DNA from: CSSED10-109M sp964349455 | Lineage (GTDB): Bacteria; Bacillota_I; Bacilli_A; RF39; UBA660 | Direction: 5' to 3' | Length of the DNA: 12,846 nt | NCBI GenBank assembly: GCA_964349455.1 | Contig: CAYGGG010000024.1 | Span: 1 to 12,846, forward strand | Shown: in pieces, positions 1-6,820 of the stretch | Numbering within the stretch: position 1 is the stretch's first letter | How the letters are laid out: every line of letters begins with the position of its first letter | Position numbers and translations under genes: made by a program | The notes under the pieces: model-generated | What the model was told of the DNA's origin: nothing | The model's input: the letters and a program-made list of their open reading frames with translations, nothing else | Databases searched by the model: none

Positions 1-35
1 AAACCTATTATATCATAACTTCTTGTTTAGTAAAT

Positions 36-41
36 TATAAT
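36..41 (+). promoter_or_regulatory. Possible -10 element upstream of the FemX-like gene
   Basis: A perfect TATAAT lies 36 bases before the chosen start codon. No good -35 hexamer is found at 16-18 bases upstream. TTGTTT at 23-28 is too close to pair with it, though it could pair with a poor TGATAA at 46-51. The AT-rich context makes chance matches common. Confidence 0.3.
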
Positions 42-77
42 ATTATGATAAAATATATTTACTTAAGGGTGATAGAA

Positions 78-1292
78 ATGGAAATAGTTAAATTAAGCAA
101 AGAAGAGTTCAATAGTTTTATACGTGATGCCAAAAATACTTCTTTATACCAAACAAGTGAATATGGCCTCACAATGAGTAAACAAGGATATCAAGAATTA
201 TTTGTTGGTCTTAAACATCAAGAAAATATAATAGCGGCAGCTTTAATATTGATCAAAAACCGTTTTGGATTTAAATATGGGTATTGTCCAAGAGGATTTA
301 TTATTGACTATAATGATTATGATTTACTCGAAATATGGACTAAGCTATTAAAAAGATTCTTACAAGACTATCGAGTTGTTGCCATTAAATTATGCCCACC
401 AATTAAAACAGATCAGGAAAATGAATTGATTATAATCAATCAACTTAAAAAACTTGGGTACTATCATTTTGGTTATAATAATTATTTTGAGGCCCTTAAG
501 CCCAGATTTGAGGCCTATATTAATTTAGATACATCAATCGATCAGCTGTTTTTTAACATAAAAAAAGAATACCGCACTAAAATTAGATCGGCTCATAATC
601 ATGGTATTATTATTCATAAAGGTGAATTAGAAGATTTAGTTATTCTCCATAATCAAACCAAAAGAAAATATATTCGTGATTTAAAATATTATCATGAACT
701 TTATCAACAATTTAAATCAACAGCATCAATTGATATTTTTTATGCCCAATTCAATACCCAAGATTTCTTAGAAAAAACAAAAGAAGAATATGAACAAATA
801 GAAAAAGAAAGTGATTCAATCAATCACCAAGTATTAGAAGAAAAAATGAATAGCAATAGTTTTATCGAAAAAAAAATGACAATCGATAAAAAACTATCAT
901 TTTTAAAAGAAAAATTAATTGAGGCTCGAAAAATCAATAATACCTTTCCAAACAATATCAATTTAGCAAGTGCCTTAATAATTACACACAAAGAGGAAGC
1001 ATATTTATTAATTGATGGATTAAATGAAAAATTTAAAACATTTAATGCCAAACATTTATTAATATGGAAATTAATTGAAAACTATCATAGTCTAGGATAC
1101 AAAATATTTAATCTGGGAGGCATGGTTAATCCAAAAATTGAAAATAACAAGTTTAGTGGTCTTAATCAATTCAAATTATCATTTAATGCACAAAAGATAG
1201 AATACTTGGGTGATTTTGAATTAATTATAAATAAATCACATTATTTTATTTTTAGTAAAACTAATCCCATTTCAAAAATATTAAAAAAATAA
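78..1292 (+). CDS. FemABX-family aminoacyl-tRNA-dependent peptidoglycan transferase (FemX/MurM-like)
   Basis: Members of this family transfer amino acids from aminoacyl-tRNA to the stem-peptide lysine of lipid II or nascent peptidoglycan at the inner face of the membrane, building the interpeptide bridge. The 404-residue product has the family layout: a first GNAT-like half, a second GNAT-like half starting near the KKEYRTKIRSA segment (typical 'K-R-x-I-x-x-A' turn), and between its parts a charged helical arm (roughly residues 230-285, rich in E, K, Q) like the coiled-coil arm of FemA/FemX. Near the C terminus are FNLGGMV and GLNQFKLSF, resembling the conserved FNLGG...GLxxFKxxF pattern. I chose ATG 78 because AAGGGTGAT lies just upstream; an in-frame ATG at 45 has no ribosome binding site. 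It stands alone and converges on tuf. Which amino acid it adds, and whether it acts first or later in the bridge, cannot be read from sequence. Confidence 0.85.
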   Translation: MEIVKLSKEEFNSFIRDAKNTSLYQTSEYGLTMSKQGYQELFVGLKHQENIIAAALILIKNRFGFKYGYCPRGFIIDYNDYDLLEIWTKLLKRFLQDYRVVAIKLCPPIKTDQENELIIINQLKKLGYYHFGYNNYFEALKPRFEAYINLDTSIDQLFFNIKKEYRTKIRSAHNHGIIIHKGELEDLVILHNQTKRKYIRDLKYYHELYQQFKSTASIDIFYAQFNTQDFLEKTKEEYEQIEKESDSINHQVLEEKMNSNSFIEKKMTIDKKLSFLKEKLIEARKINNTFPNNINLASALIITHKEEAYLLIDGLNEKFKTFNAKHLLIWKLIENYHSLGYKIFNLGGMVNPKIENNKFSGLNQFKLSFNAQKIEYLGDFELIINKSHYFIFSKTNPISKILKK

Positions 1293-1320
1293 AACATTGC
1301 AATCTCTGCAATGTTTTTTT
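1291..1320. terminator. Bidirectional intrinsic terminator between the FemX-like gene and tuf
   Basis: A perfect 11-bp stem (AAAACATTGCA at 1291-1301, TGCAATGTTTT at 1307-1317) encloses the 5-base loop ATCTC. A T-run follows on the plus strand, and an A-run before the stem gives a U-tract on the minus strand. It overlaps the last bases of the plus-strand gene and lies directly after the tuf stop codon, so it can end both converging units. Confidence 0.9.
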
Positions 1321-2505
1321 TTATTTCGTAATCTCGGAAACAACACCAGCACCAACCGTACGTCCACCCTCACGAATTGAAAATTTAGTTCCATTTTCAA
1401 CTGCAATTGGGTGAATTAATTCAACAGTCATGGTTATATTGTCACCTGGCATTACCATTTCAACCCCTTCGGGTAATTCAATCACGCCGGTAATATCGGT
1501 TGTTCTAAAGTAAAATTGTGGACGATAATTTGAAAAAAATGGAGTATGACGTCCGCCCTCTTCTTTACTTAAAACATATACTTCTGCTTTAAACTTATTA
1601 TGTGGTGTAACTGATCCCGGTTTTGCAAGAACTTGTCCTCTTTCAACATCTTCTCGCGCTACCCCTCTTAATAAGATTCCAGCATTATCGCCAGCTTCAG
1701 CATAATCTAATTGTTTTCTAAACATTTCAATCCCAGTAACAACCACTTTTTTCGTATCTTTAATTCCAATAATTTCAACTTCATCATTTAATTTTAATTG
1801 TCCTCTTTCAACACGACCAGTAACAACTGTTCCCCGACCAGTAATTGTAAAAACGTCCTCAATTGGCATTAAATATGGTTTATCAATTTCACGAATTGGT
1901 GTTTCAATCCACGAATCAACCGCTGCCATTAATTCTTCAATTGCTTTTTCTGATTCACTATCGCCTTCCAATGCTTTCAATGCTGAACCACGAATAATTG
2001 GTGTATTATCACCATCAAATTCATATTCAGTTAATAATTCACGAATTTCCATTTCAACTAAATCTAATAATTCAGCATCATCGACCATATCACACTTGTT
2101 CATAAAAACAACCATTCTCGGCACTCCAACTTGCCTTGATAACAAAATATGTTCACGTGTTTGCGCCATTGGTCCATCAGTTGCTGCAATAACTAGTATT
2201 GCTCCATCCATTTGGGCAGCACCGGTAATCATATTTTTAATATAATCGGCATGCCCTGGACAATCAACGTGTGCATAATGTCGGCTATCAGTTTGATACT
2301 CGACATGCGCCGTGTTAATTGTAATTCCTCTTTCTTTTTCTTCTGGTGCTTTATCAATTTGGTCATATGCTTGAAATTCAGCACCACCTTTTTTTGCTAA
2401 TACACTAGTAATAGCTGCTGTTAATGTTGTTTTTCCATGATCGACATGTCCGATTGTTCCGATATTAACATGCGGTTTTGATCGATCAAATTTTTCTTTA
2501 GCCAT
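1321..2505 (-). CDS. tuf: Elongation factor Tu
   Basis: EF-Tu is the GTPase that delivers aminoacyl-tRNA to the ribosomal A site. The 394-residue product has the usual length and all signatures: P-loop GHVDHGKT at 19-26, switch I RGITI at 59-63, DCPGH at 81-85 with catalytic His85, and NKCD at 136-139. The beta-barrel domains II and III follow, ending in the conserved EGGRTVGAGVV tail. AAAGGAGG lies 7 bases before the ATG. It is the last gene of the str operon, 70 bases after fusA, and has its own near-consensus promoter in that gap, so it can be made in excess of EF-G. Its stop codon abuts a bidirectional terminator. No missing or altered catalytic residue is visible. Confidence 0.98.
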   Translation of the reverse strand: MAKEKFDRSKPHVNIGTIGHVDHGKTTLTAAITSVLAKKGGAEFQAYDQIDKAPEEKERGITINTAHVEYQTDSRHYAHVDCPGHADYIKNMITGAAQMDGAILVIAATDGPMAQTREHILLSRQVGVPRMVVFMNKCDMVDDAELLDLVEMEIRELLTEYEFDGDNTPIIRGSALKALEGDSESEKAIEELMAAVDSWIETPIREIDKPYLMPIEDVFTITGRGTVVTGRVERGQLKLNDEVEIIGIKDTKKVVVTGIEMFRKQLDYAEAGDNAGILLRGVAREDVERGQVLAKPGSVTPHNKFKAEVYVLSKEEGGRHTPFFSNYRPQFYFRTTDITGVIELPEGVEMVMPGDNITMTVELIHPIAVENGTKFSIREGGRTVGAGVVSEITK

Positions 2506-2539
2506 TTTTTTTCCTCCTTTTATTTGACTTACAAATTAT

Positions 2540-2568
2540 ATTGTACCTTAACTAATTAAAAATTTCAA
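2540..2568 (-). promoter_or_regulatory. Internal promoter for tuf
   Basis: In the fusA-tuf gap the minus strand reads TTGAAA (2563-2568), a 17-base spacer, then TACAAT (2540-2545). Both boxes match the housekeeping sigma consensus at 5 of 6 positions with ideal spacing. The -10 box is 35 bases from the tuf start. No terminator is seen between fusA and this promoter, so tuf should be read both from here and by read-through. Confidence 0.7.
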
Positions 2569-2575
2569 GTTTTTT

Positions 2576-4648
2576 TTAACTATTTCCAGTTTTTTTAACA
2601 ATTTCTTCGGAAATATTTTTTGGTACCTCCTCATAATGGTCTGATAACATTGTGAATGTTGCTCTTCCTTGCGTATTTGAACGAAGAGCGGTTGCATAAT
2701 CAAACATCTCTGATAATGGAACCATTGCATTAATTACTAATGCATTTTCACGATTATCTTGTCCTAAAGGTTTTCCTCTTCTTGAAGTAATATCACCCAT
2801 CACCGCCCCTAAATATTCTTCAGGGGTGACAACTTGAACTTTCATAATCGGTTCAAGCAATACTGGTTGACATTTTGATTTTGCATCTTTCAAAGCCATA
2901 CTTGCGGCAATTTTAAAGGCCATTTCTGATGAGTCAACATCATGATATGAACCATCATATAATGTTGCTTTAACATCAACCATTGGATACCCCGCTAAGA
3001 TTCCTGATTTCATTGCGTCTTGAATTCCTTTGTCAGTTACTGGAATATATTCTCGTGGGACTGTTCCACCAACAATTTTATCAACAAACTCATATCCTTT
3101 TTCTGGATTTGGTTCAAATTTTATTTTTACATGCCCATATTGACCACGGCCACCTGATTGTTTAATATATTTACCTTCACATTCGGCACCAATCTTAATT
3201 GTTTCACGATAAGAAACTTGTGGTTCACCAACATTGGCTTCAACTTTAAACTCACGTTTCATTCGATCAACAATGATTTCTAAATGTAATTGTCCCATTC
3301 CCGCAATAATTGTTTGTCCCGTTTCACGATTAGTGCTCGCTCTAAATGTTGGGTCTTCTTCTGATAATTTTTGCAAAGCATGTCCCATTTTGTCTTGATC
3401 TGCTTTTGATTTTGGTTCAACCGCTAATTCTATTACCGGTTCTGGAAAAACCATTGATTCTAAAACGCAAGGGTACTTTTCATCACATAATGTATCGCCA
3501 GTTGTTGTTTCTTTTAAACCAACTGCTGCTGCAATATCACCAGCATTTACTTCTTTTATTTCAGTTCGGTGATTAGCATGCATTTCTAAAATACGACCAA
3601 TTCTTTCTTTTTTGCCCCTAGTGGAATTTAAAACATATGAACCACTGTTTAGTTTTCCTGAATAAACTCTAAGAAAAGCTAATCTTCCTACAAACGGATC
3701 GGTCGCAATTTTAAATGCTAATGCACTAAATGGTTCATCATCTGAAGGTTTTCGCTTAATTGGTTCTCCTTTTAAATCAACCCCTTCGATTGCTTCAACA
3801 TCAATTGGTGCGGGCAAGTAATCAATTACTGCATCCAACAATAATTTAATTGCTTTATTACCTAATGCTGTTCCACAAAGAACTGGGAAAAAACTAGCTG
3901 ATAACGTTCCTTTGCGAATCGCTCTCTTTAATAAGGTAATTGAAACTTCTTCTTCACCAAGATACTTTTCCATTAATTCATCATCATATTCAGAAACCAT
4001 TTCAATTAATTCTTCTCTTTTTTGAATTACAGTTTCTTTTAAATCTTCTGGGATTTCAATTTCAACTGCATCTTCAGCTTCTTTACCATCATATTGATAA
4101 GCTTTCATTTCAACCATATCAATTACGCCGGTAAAATTGTCTTCTGCGCCAATTGGCCAAGTAATTGCGCTTGCTTTTACGCCTAATAGTTTTTCAATTG
4201 AGCGTAAACTCATCTCATAATCAGCACCCATTTTATCCATTTTATTTGCAAAAATTAACCTAGGCACTTGATATTCTGAAGCTTTTCGCCAAACATTTTC
4301 AGTTTGCGGTTCAACTCCCGCTTGCGCATCCAAAAGAGCAACTGCTCCATCTAATACGCGAAGTGATCTTGCAACTTCAACCGAAAAATCGACATGTCCT
4401 GGAGTATCAATAATATTTAAACGATGACCTTTCCAAGTAGCCGTTGTTGCTGCTGAGGTAATGGTAATACCTCGTTCTTGTTCTTGTTCCATCCAATCCA
4501 TTTGTGAAGCTCCATCGTGAGTTTCACCAATTTTATGAATTTTTTTAGTATGAAATAAAATTCTTTCCGTACAAGTTGTTTTTCCAGCATCAATATGTGC
4601 CATTATTCCAAAATTTCTTGTTTTTTCCAAACTATATTCTCGAGCCAT
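2576..4648 (-). CDS. fusA: Elongation factor G
   Basis: EF-G is the translocase GTPase that moves tRNAs and mRNA through the ribosome and helps split post-termination ribosomes. The product is 690 residues, the normal length. Visible signatures are P-loop AHIDAGKT at 17-24, RGITI at 59-63, DTPGH at 81-85 and NKMD at 135-138. Domain IV carries the conserved GSYHDVDSSE segment, and the C-terminal domain V follows. Close resemblance to Bacillus EF-G runs through the full length, with no frameshift or gap. The start follows GAGGG, and the rpsG stop lies 12 bases upstream, so translation is probably coupled. The P-loop continues as TTCT where many relatives have TTTT, a conservative change. It is the third gene of the str operon. 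Confidence 0.98.
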   Translation of the reverse strand: MAREYSLEKTRNFGIMAHIDAGKTTCTERILFHTKKIHKIGETHDGASQMDWMEQEQERGITITSAATTATWKGHRLNIIDTPGHVDFSVEVARSLRVLDGAVALLDAQAGVEPQTENVWRKASEYQVPRLIFANKMDKMGADYEMSLRSIEKLLGVKASAITWPIGAEDNFTGVIDMVEMKAYQYDGKEAEDAVEIEIPEDLKETVIQKREELIEMVSEYDDELMEKYLGEEEVSITLLKRAIRKGTLSASFFPVLCGTALGNKAIKLLLDAVIDYLPAPIDVEAIEGVDLKGEPIKRKPSDDEPFSALAFKIATDPFVGRLAFLRVYSGKLNSGSYVLNSTRGKKERIGRILEMHANHRTEIKEVNAGDIAAAVGLKETTTGDTLCDEKYPCVLESMVFPEPVIELAVEPKSKADQDKMGHALQKLSEEDPTFRASTNRETGQTIIAGMGQLHLEIIVDRMKREFKVEANVGEPQVSYRETIKIGAECEGKYIKQSGGRGQYGHVKIKFEPNPEKGYEFVDKIVGGTVPREYIPVTDKGIQDAMKSGILAGYPMVDVKATLYDGSYHDVDSSEMAFKIAASMALKDAKSKCQPVLLEPIMKVQVVTPEEYLGAVMGDITSRRGKPLGQDNRENALVINAMVPLSEMFDYATALRSNTQGRATFTMLSDHYEEVPKNISEEIVKKTGNS

Positions 4649-4660
4649 CTTCTTCCCTCT

Positions 4661-5128
4661 CTACCACCGGTAATGTGCAAAAGCTTTATTTGCCTCCGCC
4701 ATCCGGTGCACTTCTTCTCTTTTTTTGACAGATGCGCCTGTTCCATTTGCCGCATCGATAATTTCATTTGCCAAATTTTCGCCCATTGATTTGCCATTAC
4801 GAAGTCTTGCATATTGAACAAGCCATCGAAGTCCTAATACTTGACTACGATCACTTTTAACTTCAATTGGCACCTGATAATTAGCACCACCAACTCGTCT
4901 TGACTTTACTTCTAATGCCGGTTTTATATTTTCTAAAGCTTTATTAAAAACATCCAATGGTTCATTATTTGTTTTTGTTTTTATCAGATCAAAGGCTTCA
5001 TACAAAATTGTTTGCGCGACGCCTCTTTTGCCATCAAGCATTAAACGATTCATCATTTTTGTTACCACTTTTGATTTATAAATCGGATCTGGTAAAACAT
5101 CTCTTTTTTCTGCTCTTCTTTTTCTCAT
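4661..5128 (-). CDS. rpsG: 30S ribosomal protein S7
   Basis: S7 is the primary assembly protein of the 30S head; it binds the 3' major domain of 16S rRNA and lines the E-site mRNA exit. The 155-residue product has the normal bacterial length and begins MRKRRAEKRDVLPDP. It carries the conserved YQVPIEV and LRWL segments and ends in AFAHYRW. AAGGAGG lies 5 bases before the ATG. The gene starts 12 bases after the rpsL stop and ends 12 bases before fusA, so the three form a tight, probably translationally coupled block. In E. coli S7 represses its own operon through the rpsL-rpsG spacer. The spacer here is far shorter, so that mode is unlikely in the same form. Confidence 0.98.
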   Translation of the reverse strand: MRKRRAEKRDVLPDPIYKSKVVTKMMNRLMLDGKRGVAQTILYEAFDLIKTKTNNEPLDVFNKALENIKPALEVKSRRVGGANYQVPIEVKSDRSQVLGLRWLVQYARLRNGKSMGENLANEIIDAANGTGASVKKREEVHRMAEANKAFAHYRW

Positions 5129-5140
5129 TTTATCCTCCTT

Positions 5141-5551
5141 CTATTTTGGTCTTTTTGCTCCATATTTAGAGCGCCCTTGACGTTTCTTATCAACGCCTGA
5201 TGTATCTAATGTTCCACGAATAATATGATAACGAACACCGATTAAGTCTTTAACTCGCCCACCACGTACTAAAACAACGCTATGTTCTTGTAAATTATGG
5301 CCTTCGCCACCAATATATGCTCGCACTTCACTTCCATTACTTAATCTTACTTTGGCAAATTTCCGTAATGCTGAGTTTGGCTTTTTTGGTGTGACCGTTC
5401 CTACTTGTGTACAAACACCTTTTTTTTGTGGGTTAGTAGTTTTCGTATATTTTTTTGTACGACTATTATAACTAACTCCTAAAACCGGTGATTTACTTTT
5501 TCTTACCTTATCGGTTCTCCGCTTTCTAACTAACTGATTTACTGTTGGCAC
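5141..5551 (-). CDS. rpsL: 30S ribosomal protein S12, GTG start
   Basis: S12 sits at the decoding centre and controls accuracy; it is the classic streptomycin-resistance target. I chose GTG at 5549-5551, giving the usual N terminus MPTVNQLVRK, because AAAGGAGG lies 6 bases before it. The frame stays open to a GTG at 5572, but that start would translate the ribosome binding site. The product is 136 residues, as in Bacillus. TPKKPNSALRK (Lys56 aligned to E. coli Lys42) is intact. The second decoding loop reads VKDLIGVRYH: Ile104 (codon 5240-5242) replaces the near-universal proline at E. coli Pro90, while Lys101 and Asp102, the beta-methylthiolation site, are kept. It is the first gene of the str operon. 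Confidence 0.97.
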   Translation of the reverse strand: MPTVNQLVRKRRTDKVRKSKSPVLGVSYNSRTKKYTKTTNPQKKGVCTQVGTVTPKKPNSALRKFAKVRLSNGSEVRAYIGGEGHNLQEHSVVLVRGGRVKDLIGVRYHIIRGTLDTSGVDKKRQGRSKYGAKRPK

Positions 5552-5605
5552 AAAATACCTCCTTTCATACACACATCCAGGTGTTTCATTTAATCGTTTT
5601 TATAA

Positions 5606-5622
5606 GATTTACAATGTAAATC
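5606..5622 (-). promoter_or_regulatory. Hairpin in the str operon leader
   Basis: A perfect 7-bp inverted repeat (GATTTAC / GTAAATC) encloses a 3-base loop, about 10 bases downstream of the expected transcription start and about 55 bases before the rpsL start. No U-tract follows, so it is not a terminator. It may stabilise the mRNA 5' end or bind a regulator. No function is known to me. Confidence 0.45.
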
Positions 5623-5638
5623 CCAGATAAACATTATC

Positions 5639-5667
5639 ACTATATCACTAATTATTTATCTTGTCAA
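5639..5667 (-). promoter_or_regulatory. str operon promoter (rpsL-rpsG-fusA-tuf)
   Basis: The minus strand has a perfect TTGACA (5662-5667), a 17-base spacer and TATAGT (5639-5644). The -35 box lies in the last sense codons of tgt, so promoter and upstream gene overlap. It leaves a leader of about 80 bases before the rpsL GTG. This is one of the best consensus promoters in the window, fitting a highly expressed ribosomal operon. Confidence 0.85.
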
Positions 5668-6765
5668 ATATTTTTTCAAAAATTTTACTTTATACTCTAA
5701 AAACTTGTCGTTTTTAATTGCTTCCTGTAATTCTTCAGTTAATTTTATTAAAAAACGCAAATTATGCTGCGACAATAATCGCCCACCTAATGATTCATTA
5801 CAAACAATTAAATGTCTAATATAAGCTTTAGAATAATTATTACAAGTTTCACAATCACAAGTTTCATCTATTTTTGAAAAATCTTTTTTAAATTTTGCGT
5901 TTTTTAAATTAATTTTGCCCACTCTTGTAAAAGCATGCGCATGCCTTGCAATTCTTGTTGGTAACACACAATCAAACATATCAATCCCTCGTTCAACAGC
6001 TTCAATTAAATCAATTGGATCACCAACTCCCATTAAATATCTCACCTTGTCTTCTGGTAAAAAACTAATTGTATTATTAATCATTTGATACATTGTTTCC
6101 TTTTTTTCACCAACACTAACACCACCAATTGCATAACCATCAAAACCAATTTTAACTGTTTCAATAGCACTTTTTTTTCTTAAATCAGCAAACTCGCCAC
6201 CTTGAACAATACCGAATAAGGCCTGTTTTTTATTTCGATGGCTTTCTTTACCCCGCAAAGCCCATCTCAATGTTCTTTCAACACTATCATTCATATATTC
6301 ATGACTAACCGGATATGGTGGACATTCATCAAAACTCATTGCAATATCAGAATCCAAAATATTTTGAATTTCTATTGCTTTTTCAGGAGTTAAAAATAAA
6401 GGACTACCATCAAGATGATTTTTAAAAGCAACTCCCTCTTCTTTAATATCTTTCAATTTAGCAAGTGAAAAAACTTGAAAACCACCACTGTCAGTTAAAA
6501 TTGGACGATCATAATTCATAAATTTATGTAAGCCGCCTGCTTCTTTTATGACATCAACCCCAGGTCTTAACCATAAATGATAAGCATTCGCTAAAATAAT
6601 ACCGCTGTTTATTTCTTTTAAATCACGACTAGTTAAAGTTTTAACATTTGCTAATGTTCCAACCGGCATAAAAATTGGTGTTTTATACTCACCCCGATTT
6701 GTTTTCAGCAAACCCAATCTTGCTTCACTTTTATTATCTTTTTTTATTAATTTAAAATTTATCAT
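5656..6765 (-). CDS. tgt: tRNA-guanine transglycosylase (queuine tRNA-ribosyltransferase)
   Basis: Tgt exchanges guanine-34 for preQ1 in the GUN anticodons of tRNA-Asp, -Asn, -His and -Tyr, the committed step of queuosine formation. The 369-residue product has the TIM-barrel signatures: TDSGGFQ with catalytic Asp92, FDECPP near 145, GIVQGG and GYAIGG for base recognition, and MFDCVLPTR with the nucleophile Asp265. The zinc site is Cys303, Cys305, Cys308 and His334, all present. The start is set at ATG 6765, after a weak GGGATGTGA. Open frame extends to a TTG at 6783, but that lies on the -10 box. It is a single gene between the prepilin terminator and the str promoter, whose -35 box it overlaps. 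No queuosine biosynthesis or transport gene is beside it, so the source of its base is unknown. Confidence 0.95.
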   Translation of the reverse strand: MINFKLIKKDNKSEARLGLLKTNRGEYKTPIFMPVGTLANVKTLTSRDLKEINSGIILANAYHLWLRPGVDVIKEAGGLHKFMNYDRPILTDSGGFQVFSLAKLKDIKEEGVAFKNHLDGSPLFLTPEKAIEIQNILDSDIAMSFDECPPYPVSHEYMNDSVERTLRWALRGKESHRNKKQALFGIVQGGEFADLRKKSAIETVKIGFDGYAIGGVSVGEKKETMYQMINNTISFLPEDKVRYLMGVGDPIDLIEAVERGIDMFDCVLPTRIARHAHAFTRVGKINLKNAKFKKDFSKIDETCDCETCNNYSKAYIRHLIVCNESLGGRLLSQHNLRFLIKLTEELQEAIKNDKFLEYKVKFLKKYLTR

Positions 6766-6782
6766 ATTCACATCCCAAAACA

Positions 6783-6811
6783 ATTATACAATAAAAAAAA
6801 TGGTAAATCTA
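6783..6811 (-). promoter_or_regulatory. Probable tgt promoter, abutting the prepilin terminator
   Basis: A perfect TATAAT (6783-6788) lies just after the terminator U-tract on the minus strand. The matching -35 position (17 bases upstream, 6806-6811) reads TAGATT, a poor match that falls in the hairpin loop. The expected start of transcription would leave only about 11 bases before the tgt ATG. The -10 box is good and the rest weak. Confidence 0.45.
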
Positions 6812-6820
6812 TTACCATTT
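6793..6820 (-). terminator. Intrinsic terminator of the prepilin-GLUG gene
   Basis: A perfect 9-bp stem (AAATGGTAA 6798-6806, TTACCATTT 6812-6820) has a 5-base loop, and an A-run at 6793-6800 becomes the U-tract on the minus strand. The last codons and the stop of the prepilin gene form the 5' arm of the hairpin, so coding end and terminator are fused. Confidence 0.88.

Noticed and set aside
1321..2505. EF-Tu has Ser at the position of E. coli Ala375 (KFSIREGG), a site linked to kirromycin resistance.
   Set aside because: Bacillus and other Firmicutes EF-Tu normally have Ser here, so it is a lineage trait, not an unusual change.
2983..4134. Open frames on the plus strand opposite fusA.
   Set aside because: They are rich in Leu, Phe and His as expected for the antisense of conserved coding sequence, have no ribosome binding sites, and lie fully within fusA.
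4603..4821. Alternative minus-strand frame across the rpsG-fusA junction.
   Set aside because: It overlaps two well-supported genes in another frame and shows no family signature.
5552..5572. A seven-codon N-terminal extension of S12 starting at GTG 5572.
   Set aside because: It would translate the AAAGGAGG ribosome binding site; the GTG at 5551 gives the family N terminus with ideal spacing.
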